A DNA stretch of 32,509 nucleotides from Corallococcus sp. CA053C (lineage in GTDB: Bacteria; Myxococcota; Myxococcia; Myxococcales; Myxococcaceae), in the NCBI RefSeq assembly GCF_003611675.1, contig NZ_RAWA01000062.1:1-32509 (forward strand). Reading direction: 5' to 3'. How positions within the stretch are numbered: the stretch's first letter is position 1; every line of letters begins with the position of its first letter. A program made the translations under genes and the position numbers. This document shows positions 1 to 9,120 of this stretch, in pieces. Below the pieces are notes generated by a model. It saw nothing but the letters and a program-made list of their open reading frames with translations, ran no database searches and was not told the DNA's origin.

Positions 1-103
1 CCTCCCAGCGGGGCGTGTGGGCGGATTCCCTCTTCTCGACAAGTCGCCGGACATGGTTATGGGGAAGGGCATTGGCGCGTTTCGTCAGCGCCCGGAGGCC
101 TTC

Positions 104-2089
104 ATGTCCGCAGAGACCCACCCCCAGCGGGAAACCCATTCATTCCAGGCGGAGATCCAGCAACTGCTGAGCCTGGTCATCAACTCGCTCTACAGCCACC
201 AGGAGATCTTCCTGCGCGAGCTGGTGTCCAACGCGTCCGATGCGCTGGACAAGCTGCGCTTCCGCGCCATCACGGAGCCGGAGCTGCTCAAGGACGAGCC
301 CGCGCTGGAGCTGCGCATCGTTCCGGACGCCGACAAGGGCACCGTCACCATCGAGGACACCGGCATCGGCATGACGCACGACGAGCTGGTGAAGAACCTG
401 GGCACCATCGCCCACTCCGGCTCGCGCGAGTTCATCCAGGCGCTGGCGCAGAAGGGCCAGAAGGACATGCAGCTCATCGGCCAGTTCGGCGTGGGCTTCT
501 ACAGCGCCTACCTCGTCGCGGACCGCGTGGAGGTGGTGAGCCGCGCCGCGGGTGAGTCCACCGCGTGGAAGTGGGCGTCGGAGGCGCACGGCACGTTCAC
601 CGTGGAGCCCGCGGAGAAGGCCACGCGCGGCACCGCCATCACGCTGCACCTGAAGGCGGACCAGAAGGAGTTCCTGGACGAGTGGAAGCTGCGCCAGCTC
701 ATCACCCAGTACTCGGACTACGTCGGCCACCCCATCAAGCTCCAGGTGACGAAGCAGGTGGGCAGCGGGGAGACCCAGGCCACGGAGACCGCGCTGGAGG
801 TGGTGAACAAGGCGAGCGCGCTCTGGCAGCGCGCGAAGTCGGAGATCACCGACGAGCAGTACCAGGAGTTCTACAAGCACCTGACGCACGACTACGACAA
901 CCCGCTCGCGTGGACGCACTTCAAGGCGGACGGCACGCAGCAGTTCACCGGCCTGCTCTTCGTCCCCAAGCACCCGCCGTTCGATTTGAACTCGCAGCAG
1001 CAGCGCGGCGTGCGGCTGTTCGTCAAGCGCGTGTTCATCATGGACCGCTGCGAGGACCTGGTGCCGCAGTGGCTGCGCTTCGTGCGCGGCGTCATCGATT
1101 CGGACGACCTGCCGCTCAACGTGTCGCGTGAGATGTTGCAGGACTCCGCGGTGGTGCGCGCCATCCGCAAGCACGTGGTGAAGAAGTCCCTGGACCTGTT
1201 GGAGAAGCTGGCCAAGGACAAGCCGGACGACTACCGCACGTTCTGGGAGTCCTTCGGCACGGTGGTGAAGGAAGGCCTCACGCTGGAGACGGAGTACCGC
1301 GAGAAGCTGGGCGCGCTCGTGCGCTACGAGTCCTCGCGCGAGGAGGGCCTCACGTCGCTCGCGGACTACGTCACGCGCATGAAGGAGGGCCAGGAGGCCA
1401 TCTACTACGTCTACGGCGAGAGCCGGAAGGCGGTGGCGGACAGCCCGCACCTGGAGGCGCTGAAGCAGCGCGGCTACGAGGTGCTCTTCATGACGGATCC
1501 GGTGGACGAGTGGGCCGCGCAGGGCCTGCGTGAGTTCCAGGGCAAGCCGCTGGTCTCCGCGCTCAACGCGGACCTGAAGCTGCAGTCCACGGACGAGCAG
1601 AAGAAGGAGAAGGAGCAGCAGTCCGAGGGGCTCAAGGGCCTGACGGACAAGATGAAGGACGTGCTGCGCGAGGACGTGCGCGAGGTGCGCGTGTCGGACC
1701 GCCTCACGGACTCGCCCGTGTGCCTCGTGGTGTCCGAGGGCGGCACGCCGGCCTACCTGGAGCGCCTGCTGAAGGAGCGCGGCAAGGGGATGCCGCGCGT
1801 GAAGCGCATCCTGGAGGTCAACCCCAAGCACCCCGTCATCGAGCACCTGCGCGGCCTGCTCGCCCGCGACCCCGCCGCCCCGCAGGTGGGCGAGTGGATT
1901 GAGCTGCTGCACGACCAGGCGCTGCTCACCGAGGGAAGCCCGCTGAGCGATCCGAACCGCTTCGCCCGGCGCATGACGGCGCTGCTCACGCAGGTGGCCA
2001 CGCACACCCCGGCCGGTACGGGCAACGGCATCCCGGCGGAGCAGGTGCCGACGCCTGCTGTCGCCGCCGCGCCCGCGCAGTCCACCTGA
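104..2089 (+). CDS. htpG: Hsp90-family molecular chaperone HtpG
   Basis: This is the cytosolic ATP-dependent chaperone of the Hsp90 family, 661 aa. The N-terminal GHKL ATPase signatures are all visible: [18 protein letters not shown], the lid segment [20 protein letters not shown] and TRGTAI. They are followed by the middle domain and the C-terminal dimerisation domain. I chose the ATG at 104 over the GTG at 17 because GGAGG at 94-98 is well placed and [18 protein letters not shown] matches the usual HtpG start, whereas the upstream 29 codons look like non-coding read-through. The protein ends in a Pro/Ala/Thr-rich tail of about 30 residues that makes it longer than E. coli HtpG (about 624 aa). 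The last codons belong to a tandem repeat (see 2055-2195). No sigma-32-like or CIRCE element is evident in the 103 bp upstream. Confidence 0.97.
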
Positions 2090-2195
2090 GCCTGTCGCTC
2101 GACGCGCCACCAAGCGGGGCGACACTGCTGTCGCCCCCCGCGCCCGCTCAGTCCTGCTGAGCGGGATGCTCGACGCGCCACCGGGCGGGGCCACG
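2055..2195. repeat. Decayed tandem duplication spanning the htpG 3' end
   Basis: Two adjacent units of about 70 bp, 2055-2124 and 2125-2195, align with one 1-nt indel. The identical blocks are ctgctgtcgcc (2055-2065 and 2125-2135) and gctcgacgcgccacc (2097-2111 and 2168-2182). Between them roughly 80% of bases match by eye. Unit 1 contains the last eleven codons and the TGA of htpG. Unit 2 is a non-coding copy whose frame is broken by the indel. I infer a local duplication across the gene end that later diverged. Confidence 0.75.
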
Positions 2196-2209
2196 GCTTC
2201 CGCCCGGTG
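2116..2209. terminator. Array of three perfect stem-loops between convergent genes
   Basis: Three back-to-back inverted repeats lie between the htpG stop (2089) and the stop of the minus-strand reductase (2225). Hairpin 1 is a 9-bp stem (2116-2124 with 2129-2137, loop ctgc). Hairpin 2 is a 9-bp stem (2143-2151 with 2157-2165, loop tcctg). Hairpin 3 is a 10-bp stem caccgggcgg/ccgcccggtg (2179-2188 with 2200-2209, 11-nt loop). All stems are uninterrupted and symmetric, so they could end transcription from both sides. None has a T-tract, as is common in very GC-rich genomes, so termination is an inference. Confidence 0.6.
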
Positions 2210-2224
2210 CGTTCACGCGGTGCT

Positions 2225-3256
2225 TCAAGCGCGGGCCTGGGCCGCCTGGGTCAGGTCCGCGAGCAGGGCCTCTCCCGTCCAGTCGCGGCGGGGGCCGGCC
2301 TCGGCCTCGCGGATGAGCTCGATGAGCCGGGCATTGACGGGGGTGGGCACACGCACCTTCTGGCCCAACCGGACGATCTCGCCGTTGAGGTAGTCCACCT
2401 CCGTCGTGCGTCCCGCCTTCAGGTCGTCCCACATCGACGAGCGCGCCCGCGCGTCGATGGCGAGCATCTTCTTCGCGAGCACCGCGAACACCCCATCCGG
2501 CAGCTCCAGCAGCCCGGGGATCCAGTGCGGCGGCAGGGGCGTCAGCTTCGCGGGCTTCACCCCGGCGGCGGCCAGCACCGCCAGCCCCTCGCGCTGCGCG
2601 AGCGACACACACCGCCGCCACGCGCGCTGCGACAGCTCCTCCTTCAACGGCAGGTTGGCGAGCGCGTTGACGGCGTTGTTGAGGTTCAAGAGCAGCTTGG
2701 CCCACTGCACGGCGCCCATGTCCGCGTGCTGCTTCACGGCCAGCCCCGCGCGGGCGAAGGCCTCCAGGAAGGGCGCGAGCCCAGCGTGCTGCTCGGCCTC
2801 CAGCGTGCCCTCGGAGCCCGCGAAGAAGGTGCCCTGCCCCTGCGCGGCGACGTTGAAGGGCACCATGCCGGTGAGCACCGTGCGGCCCGGCAACGCGTCC
2901 CGCAGCACCTGCGCGTTGTGCAGCCCGTTCTGGAAGCTGATCACCACCGCGCCGGGCTTGAGCCGCGACGCGAGCGTGCGCCCCGCCTCCTCCGTCGCGG
3001 AGGACTTCACCGTCACGAGCACCAGGTCCGCCGTGGAGAGCGCGTCCGGCGCCGTGTCGATGTTCACCAACGGGGCGGGCACCTTCAGGTCCGCGCCGCG
3101 CCAGTCCGTGAGCCGCAGCCCGTGCGTGCGCACCTCGTTGACCACGCGCTCCCGTCCGATGAAGCGCACCGTCGAACCACTCGCGGCGAGCCGGCCGCCC
3201 ACGTAGCAGCCGATGCTGCCGGCGCCGAATACACAGAATTCTTGGGAAGAGGACAT
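2225..3256 (-). CDS. Ketopantoate reductase family protein (ApbA/PanE-like 2-dehydropantoate 2-reductase)
   Basis: This is probably an NADPH-dependent 2-dehydropantoate 2-reductase, which makes pantoate for pantothenate and CoA synthesis. The 343-aa protein opens with a Rossmann dinucleotide fold (CVFGAGSIGCYVGGRLA). It carries the family's VTVKS segment, the FQNGLHN loop, and the helical C-terminal domain beginning at KLLLNLNNAVNAL, whose lysine corresponds to the catalytic Lys of PanE. I chose the ATG at 3256 because it sits directly before the Rossmann strand; the GTG 36 bp upstream adds only a low-complexity lead. The protein is about 40 residues longer than E. coli PanE. Many genomes carry several ApbA-fold paralogues with other substrates, so the gene symbol is withheld. 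It follows the CPBP protease gene by 64 bp in the same direction. Confidence 0.85.
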   Translation of the reverse strand: MSSSQEFCVFGAGSIGCYVGGRLAASGSTVRFIGRERVVNEVRTHGLRLTDWRGADLKVPAPLVNIDTAPDALSTADLVLVTVKSSATEEAGRTLASRLKPGAVVISFQNGLHNAQVLRDALPGRTVLTGMVPFNVAAQGQGTFFAGSEGTLEAEQHAGLAPFLEAFARAGLAVKQHADMGAVQWAKLLLNLNNAVNALANLPLKEELSQRAWRRCVSLAQREGLAVLAAAGVKPAKLTPLPPHWIPGLLELPDGVFAVLAKKMLAIDARARSSMWDDLKAGRTTEVDYLNGEIVRLGQKVRVPTPVNARLIELIREAEAGPRRDWTGEALLADLTQAAQARA

Positions 3257-3288
3257 GGCGCGGATTGTGTCCCGGCCCCGCCCACCTT

Positions 3289-3313
3289 GCACGGGATTGC
3301 CGCGCCCTCGTGC
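3289..3313 (-). terminator. Weak hairpin downstream of the CPBP gene
   Basis: GCACGGG at 3289-3295 can pair with CCCTCGTGC at 3305-3313 if one base bulges, forming a stem of 7 pairs. It lies 8 nt past the stop of the minus-strand CPBP gene. There is no T-tract and the stem is short. It may equally be a chance structure at this GC content. Confidence 0.25.
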
Positions 3314-3320
3314 CGGGCCT

Positions 3321-3974
3321 TCACGTCGCGGGCAGCAGCACGACGATGAGCACGTCCCACAGCGCGTGGCTCAACCACGAGGCCCACGGAGTGCCACGCC
3401 ATTCGGCGAGGACGCCCCACGCGAGCGACGTGGGCAGCGCGGCCAGGGCCAGCAGCGGCTCCCCGAAGGCGAGCAGCAGCAGGCTGGACAGCACCGCCGA
3501 CCCGGCCACCGCGCCCCACCGGCCCAGGCGCGCACGCAGCGCCCCCTGCACCAGCCCGCGCCAGAACCACTCCTCCGCGGGGACGAGCAGCAGCACCAGG
3601 GCCAGGGCCGTGCCCACGGAGCCCGTCCCGAACGTCGCGTAGACGGCGTGCAGGGGTTCGCAGAGCGCGTCGGTGAAGCCGCCGCAGAAGGCCCACAAGA
3701 AGGCGCGCGCGCCCGCGTACAACACCAGCGCCTGGGCCACGCTCCACGCGGCGTCCGGAAGCGACAGGCGCGGAGGAGGCCTGCGCCAGCGCCCCATCGC
3801 CCGCCACGTCACCGCGAGCCAGCCAGCGCAGAAGACGGAGGCGAGGGCGAAGAAGAACGGCGGGTGCGCGTGCACCAGCGCCGTCCAGGCCACCACGCCG
3901 ACGGTGGCAGCGGCCCGCCAGCGGGGCAGGGCCGCGTCACCAGTCGACAGCGGGGCAACGGGAGGAGCGCTCAT
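3321..3974 (-). CDS. CPBP family glutamic-type intramembrane protease (CAAX/bacteriocin-processing type)
   Basis: This is a polytopic membrane protein of 217 aa with several hydrophobic helices. The CPBP/Abi core is present: EEWFWRG supplies the paired glutamates and arginine of motif 1, and SHALWDVL near the C-terminus supplies the conserved histidine with Asp four residues later. Members cleave peptide bonds inside or beside the membrane; relatives mature prenylated or sorting-signal-bearing proteins. In myxobacteria some CPBP proteins are the myxosortases that process MYXO-CTERM tails, but nothing in this sequence shows which substrate this one takes. The neighbouring subtilase has no MYXO-CTERM helix at its end. 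The start is uncertain: the ATG at 3974 is annotated, and a GTG at 4025 would add 17 hydrophilic residues. No clear ribosome binding site supports either. Confidence 0.8.
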   Translation of the reverse strand: MSAPPVAPLSTGDAALPRWRAAATVGVVAWTALVHAHPPFFFALASVFCAGWLAVTWRAMGRWRRPPPRLSLPDAAWSVAQALVLYAGARAFLWAFCGGFTDALCEPLHAVYATFGTGSVGTALALVLLLVPAEEWFWRGLVQGALRARLGRWGAVAGSAVLSSLLLLAFGEPLLALAALPTSLAWGVLAEWRGTPWASWLSHALWDVLIVVLLPAT

Positions 3975-4043
3975 CGCGGGCGACAGCGTATCCCGCCGCG
4001 CAGGCTCCCGGCCCCCAGGCTCCACCGCCTCACCGCTTCACGC

Positions 4044-4071
4044 CGGCGGGCACGGACCGCGTGCACCGCCG
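4044..4071 (-). terminator. Hairpin after the subtilase gene, probable terminator
   Basis: A 10-bp stem with one bulged A forms between 4044-4053 (cggcgggcac) and 4061-4071 (gtgcaccgccg), with a 7-nt loop. It begins about 20 nt past the stop of the minus-strand subtilase and before the next minus-strand gene. The position suits transcription termination. There is no T-tract. Confidence 0.45.
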
Positions 4072-4092
4072 ACGCGAGGTGGACGGCTCACC

Positions 4093-6546
4093 TCAGGGGA
4101 GGCACGCCCCACCGCCCGAGCCATCGTCGGAGCACTCGTAGCCGGAGCGGCACGAGCCCTGACCGCCACCCGCCGGCGGCGTGCACGTCAGGAAGCAGTA
4201 GGCGTTCTCGCCGCTCGTGGTGCTGTAGCAGGCGGTGCCGGACGGGCAGCTCGACGACAGGCAGTCCTGGGTGCAGTAGCCGCCCGGGAAGTTGCTGGCC
4301 GTGATGCACAGGCCGCCGGTGCCGCACTGGCTGCCGCTGGTGCAGGGCTGCCCGATGGTCGTGTCGGGCGCCGGGTTCTCGTCCGGCTGGTAGGGCACCA
4401 GGGTGAAGCTGATGTCGCGCGTCGTCTTGCCGTTCGTGACCTCGACGGTCTCCACCTCCGTGGTGTCGCGCCAGAAGCCCACGCGGTCGCCAGCGTCGAA
4501 GTAGTCGCCCTCGCCGGTGTCGTCGATGGACGCCAGCACCAGGTACTCCCGGCCGGCAATCTTCGTGCTGTAGTTGAACCCGTCCGCCGCGGACACGGTG
4601 CCGATGCCGTCGTCGTCGATCTGCACCTCGCCCGCGGCGTCCAGGTAGGCGAAGGCGATGACGGCGTCCTTGTCATCGGCGGCGCCCACGCGGAACTTCA
4701 CCAGCACCTGGGCGGTGCCCGCGCCCGAGGCGCCGGTGAGATCCAACTGCGCCACGTAGCTGCCCGCGGCCAGCGAGCCCGGGTTGACGTTGACGGTCAG
4801 CGACGCGGACTTGTACGCGGCGATGGACAGCGTGTTGCTGGAGACGGACACCGCGGAGCGGTTGGCGCCGGAGACCGCGACGCTGACCGACAGCGTGCCG
4901 CCGCCGTTGTTGCGCACCGACAGCACCTGCGAGTTCGTCCCCGTGAAGGCGAGCTGGGTGGTGCTGACGGCGAGCTTCGGGGGCTTCGTCGGGTCGCCAC
5001 CGCCCTTGGCGCGCAGCACGGCGGCGTAGGCGTCCACCAGGCCCGCGCCGCAGCCCTCGGAGCACTTGCTCGTCGCGTCCGCGGTGTCCTTGAGGATGTC
5101 CTCCACCTCCTGGGACGTGAGGGCGGGGTTCTGCGCCAGCATCAGCGCGACGATGCCCGCGATGTGCGGCGTGGCCATGCTGGTGCCCTGGTACCACTCA
5201 TACGAAGGCTGGTTGCTGCTGTTGGGCAGCGTGGACAGCACGCCGTCCGGGAAGCCGTCGCCGTTGCGGTCCTCGCTCGTCTGGCCGCCAGTGGCCATGA
5301 TGTCCACGTTGGCGCCGTAGTTGGAGTAGCTGGCGCGCTTGCCGGTGAAGCGCACCGCGCCCACGCAGATGACGTTCTGCATGTTGCAGGGGAAGCTGCC
5401 GGACGCGTTCGTGTTCTCGTTGCCGGCGGCGACCACGAAGATGGATCCGCGCGCCACGGCCTGGTTCACCGTGTCCTGGAGCGACTGCGACGGAGAGCCG
5501 TTGCCGCCCAGGCTCATGTTGATGACCCGCGCCTTGGTGGCGTTGGGCGTGACGCCGGGGACGTTGCCGCCGCTCGCCCAGGTCATGCCCGCGACGATGT
5601 CCGCCAGCGTGCCGCCCTTGGTGCCCAGCACGCGCACCGGGAGGATGTTCTGGCCCGTCCAGGTGACCCCCGCCACGCCCACGCCGTTGTTGGACGATGC
5701 GCCGATGGTGCCGGCCACGTGCGTGCCGTGGAACGACGAGCCGCCGTTGGGCAGGTCCTTGCCCTCGTCCGTCGGGTTGGCGTCCACGCCGTTGCCGTCG
5801 CCCGAGGCATTGGGGTCGGAGATGAGGTCGATGCCCCTCAGCATGCGCGAGTCCAGGTCCGGGTGCTTCGTGATGCCGGTGTCCAGCACCGCGACGATGA
5901 TGGACTCGCTCCCCGTGCCCAGGTCCCAGGCGGCGGGCAGGTTCATGTTCGTGTAGTGCCACTGCCGCGAGTAGAGCGGATCATTGGGGACGGCCAGCGG
6001 CCGCACCCGCACGTTGCTCTCCGCGTACTGCACGCCCTGCACCGCCTGGACCCGCTGGAGCACGCGCACGTGCTCCGCCTGGGTGAGGGCGCGCACGTTG
6101 GAGCCGCCGCTGGCCATGGCCTGGGGCTGGCTCACCTCGTAGCGCAGCAGGTGCAGGGTGTCGCTCAGGTAGGCCTGGTGCACGACGTGGTAGCCGTCGA
6201 TGCGCGCCTGCGCGACGGCCTCCTCCGCGGACAGGCCCGGCGTGTCGAAGCGCACGATGATCTGCCCCGGCAGCAGGGACGACTGCTCCGTCAGCGGCTT
6301 CGACGGGATGCCCGTGCGCCACACGCCCCGGGCTTCGAGCGCGCGCGAGACGGACTTGCCCAGGTTCTTCGCGTTGGGCAGGGAGAAGAACGCGCTCAGC
6401 GCCGACGGGGCGCTCGCGGCGGCGGAGCCCGCCTGGAACGGCTGCAGGGTTCCTTCGACGGTTCCCTTGGTCGGAGTGGGGTCGACATCATCACCGTTAC
6501 AGGCCGTGAGACCGAGCATCCCGAGGAGGGCAAGACGGCGGAGCAT
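4093..6546 (-). CDS. Secreted lipoprotein subtilisin-like serine protease (S8) with Cys-rich C-terminus
   Basis: This is an 817-aa exported protease. A signal peptide ends in the lipobox LTAC, so Cys16 is probably lipidated. Residues 90-190 look like an inhibitor-type propeptide (PGQIIVRF onward). The S8 catalytic domain covers about 190-510 with Asp222 (AVLDTGI), His273 (FHGTHVAGT), oxyanion Asn376 (AAGNEN) and Ser456 (GTSMATPHIAG), so it is predicted active. Next come a beta-sandwich-like region (about 525-620, LAVSTTQLAFTGTNSQVLSV), a second beta-rich domain containing DDTGEGDYFDAGD, and from about residue 730 a tail with 12 cysteines, probably six disulfides, as in many myxobacterial surface proteins. 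AAGGA lies 8 nt before the ATG. It is probably a surface-anchored or released predation/nutrition enzyme; that role is an inference. Confidence 0.93.
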   Translation of the reverse strand: MLRRLALLGMLGLTACNGDDVDPTPTKGTVEGTLQPFQAGSAAASAPSALSAFFSLPNAKNLGKSVSRALEARGVWRTGIPSKPLTEQSSLLPGQIIVRFDTPGLSAEEAVAQARIDGYHVVHQAYLSDTLHLLRYEVSQPQAMASGGSNVRALTQAEHVRVLQRVQAVQGVQYAESNVRVRPLAVPNDPLYSRQWHYTNMNLPAAWDLGTGSESIIVAVLDTGITKHPDLDSRMLRGIDLISDPNASGDGNGVDANPTDEGKDLPNGGSSFHGTHVAGTIGASSNNGVGVAGVTWTGQNILPVRVLGTKGGTLADIVAGMTWASGGNVPGVTPNATKARVINMSLGGNGSPSQSLQDTVNQAVARGSIFVVAAGNENTNASGSFPCNMQNVICVGAVRFTGKRASYSNYGANVDIMATGGQTSEDRNGDGFPDGVLSTLPNSSNQPSYEWYQGTSMATPHIAGIVALMLAQNPALTSQEVEDILKDTADATSKCSEGCGAGLVDAYAAVLRAKGGGDPTKPPKLAVSTTQLAFTGTNSQVLSVRNNGGGTLSVSVAVSGANRSAVSVSSNTLSIAAYKSASLTVNVNPGSLAAGSYVAQLDLTGASGAGTAQVLVKFRVGAADDKDAVIAFAYLDAAGEVQIDDDGIGTVSAADGFNYSTKIAGREYLVLASIDDTGEGDYFDAGDRVGFWRDTTEVETVEVTNGKTTRDISFTLVPYQPDENPAPDTTIGQPCTSGSQCGTGGLCITASNFPGGYCTQDCLSSSCPSGTACYSTTSGENAYCFLTCTPPAGGGQGSCRSGYECSDDGSGGGACLP

Positions 6547-6652
6547 GAAGGAGTCCTTAGGACAAAACGTGTTTGCCTCCGACCCTAGGTCCGCCGCGGG
6601 CAGCGCGTCCAGCCGCCACTCGCTCGGCCGGAGGGCCCCTTCCTCCTGACGC

Positions 6653-7900
6653 CTAGCGTCCCAGGTCCATCAAGACCGCCTCCGCCGCGCGGCGTCCCGA
6701 CGTGAGCGCTCCGTCGATGGAGGCGTTCTCGCGGTGGTCCCCGCACACGTAGAGCCCGGCGGCCAGCCGCACGGCGCGGTGCGGCTCCACCAGCGCGGAC
6801 GGCGGCTGCGCGGGCAGCGCCTCCGGGAGCACGTACGTGCGCAGGTGCCGCCACGCGGACACCGCCGTGCCGAACCACTCCGTCAATTGCCCGCGCACGC
6901 GCGCCTCCAGCCCGGCCGCATCGCTCGCTTCACCCACCACCGACACGGACACCAGCGCCTGTCCCTTTGGCGCGTACGCGGGCGACACCTCGCTCATCAC
7001 CGCCACGTTGTTCACCGGCCCCTGGCCCTCACCATCGAGCACCAGCCACGGCCCCTCCACCGGCGGCTCCGGCGCGGCGAAGTACAGGCTCGTCACCCGG
7101 TTCATCCGAGGCGCCGGCATGCCCACCAGCAGCGAGGTCGCCGTGGCGGGATCGGTCGCCACCACCACCGCGTCCGCGTGGAGCATCTCGCCGTCCGCAA
7201 GCCGCACCCGGTGGCCCCACGCCTCCGCCACGCGCACCTTCATGCGCAGCGCGCCCGACGGCAGCTTCAGCGCGAGCTGCTCCGGGATGGCGCCCATGCC
7301 CCGCTCGGGCACCACCGTTTCCCCCTGGGAGAACATCCGGAACACGAACTCCAGCATCCGGCTGGACGTCGTCAGCTCGCGCTCCAGGAAGATGCCGCCG
7401 AAGAACGGGCGCAGGAACGCGTTGATCATCTCCTCGGAGAAACCCAGGTCGCCGAGGAAGCGCTGTGACTCCTGCTGGGGCCGCTGCCAGAGGTCCGCCA
7501 GTTCGCCCGACGTCGCGAGCTGCCGCAGCTCCAGCACGCGCAGCTTGTCCAGCAGGCCGCCCACGGGCGCGAACACGTGTGACACCGCCTCCACGGGCCG
7601 TCGCAGCGGGTCCGCCAGCGTGTGCAGACGCCCACCCCTCCACACCTTGGCGCCCGGAATGAAACGGCGCGGTGACAACGCCTTGAGGTCCAACACCCGC
7701 CGCCCCTCCGGATAGGCGGTGAGGTACACCTGGAAGCCCCGATCCAACAGGAAGCCTTCATGCACGTCGGTGCGCACGCGGCCGCCTGGCGCATCCCCGG
7801 CTTCGAGCACGATGGCCCCCACTCGCGCCTCGGTGAGGGCCTTCGCGCACGCCAGACCCGCGAGCCCTCCGCCCACGACGATGACCCCGGGTTTCGCCAT
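6653..7900 (-). CDS. FAD-dependent amine-oxidase/phytoene-desaturase-like oxidoreductase
   Basis: This 415-aa flavoprotein starts with a classical dinucleotide-binding fold: GGGLAG at residues 10-15, acidic Glu33 ending strand 2 (VLEAGDAPGGRVRTD), and the GGR motif typical of the amine oxidase/phytoene desaturase/protoporphyrinogen oxidase clan. The C-terminal flavin signature is also present (GLYVCGDHRENASIDGALTSGRRAAE), with the S-I-x-G-A arrangement that contacts FAD. The substrate cannot be read from the sequence; carotenoid-type desaturation and amine or porphyrinogen oxidation are all possible. No other carotenoid gene lies nearby. GGAGGAAG precedes the ATG by 3 nt. The gene is divergent from aroF across a 191-bp spacer and may share control elements with it. 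Confidence 0.85.
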   Translation of the reverse strand: MAKPGVIVVGGGLAGLACAKALTEARVGAIVLEAGDAPGGRVRTDVHEGFLLDRGFQVYLTAYPEGRRVLDLKALSPRRFIPGAKVWRGGRLHTLADPLRRPVEAVSHVFAPVGGLLDKLRVLELRQLATSGELADLWQRPQQESQRFLGDLGFSEEMINAFLRPFFGGIFLERELTTSSRMLEFVFRMFSQGETVVPERGMGAIPEQLALKLPSGALRMKVRVAEAWGHRVRLADGEMLHADAVVVATDPATATSLLVGMPAPRMNRVTSLYFAAPEPPVEGPWLVLDGEGQGPVNNVAVMSEVSPAYAPKGQALVSVSVVGEASDAAGLEARVRGQLTEWFGTAVSAWRHLRTYVLPEALPAQPPSALVEPHRAVRLAAGLYVCGDHRENASIDGALTSGRRAAEAVLMDLGR

Positions 7901-7931
7901 GGTCTTCCTCCAGTCCAGCGAGCGGGCGGAC

Positions 7932-7951
7932 CCTGGCTTGATAACGCCAGG
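7932..7951. promoter_or_regulatory. Inverted repeat in the divergent FAD-gene/aroF spacer, possible operator
   Basis: CCTGGC (7932-7937) and GCCAGG (7946-7951) form a perfect 6-bp dyad separated by ttgataac. The centre lies about 41 bp from the start of the minus-strand flavoprotein gene and 150 bp from aroF. An A/T-rich core flanked by GC arms is typical of a regulator site. No regulator gene is adjacent, so function is speculative. Confidence 0.35.
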
Positions 7952-7974
7952 ACGTGCAAGCGAGACTCCCGGGC

Positions 7975-8026
7975 GGTTGCGGGCATCCGACAGTTATTGC
8001 AAACGTTGCGTTCGTGCCCGCGAACC
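7975..8026 (+). promoter_or_regulatory. Long-range stem-loop in the aroF leader
   Basis: GGTTGCGGGCA at 7975-7985 pairs with TGCCCGCGAACC at 8015-8026, giving 11 base pairs with a single bulged G. The 29-nt loop is comparatively AT-rich and contains gcaaacgttgc, itself a small dyad. The element may be a DNA-level site around the promoter or an RNA leader structure; the transcription start is unknown. Confidence 0.35.
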
Positions 8027-8037
8027 GTGGCACAACC

Positions 8038-8059
8038 CACGCCGGCATCCGCCGGTGTG
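8038..8059 (+). promoter_or_regulatory. Compact leader hairpin upstream of the aroF ribosome binding site
   Basis: Bases 8038-8046 pair with 8051-8059 around an atcc loop: nine pairs, one of them a G-T wobble. The hairpin ends 21 nt before the Shine-Dalgarno AGGAG at 8081-8085. It has no following T-run, so it is not a classical attenuator. It could stabilise the messenger or modulate initiation. Confidence 0.35.
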
Positions 8060-8091
8060 ACCTTCGGAGAGAGAAAGAGCAGGAGTTCCCC

Positions 8092-9117
<1,026 letters not shown>

Positions 9118-9120
9118 GCC

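Noticed and set aside
17-103. Longer HtpG start at the GTG at 17
   Set aside because: The added residues have no Hsp90 character, and a good ribosome site precedes the ATG at 104.
3673-6588. Plus-strand open frame of 971 codons opposite the subtilase
   Set aside because: A shadow of the subtilase gene: composition is Arg/Ala/Val/His repeats with no motif, while the minus strand carries the full catalytic triad.
7954-8091. Extended N-terminus of AroF from an upstream in-frame start
   Set aside because: The extra 46 residues do not fit the family, and AGGAG at 8081-8085 points to the ATG at 8092, which begins the regulatory domain.
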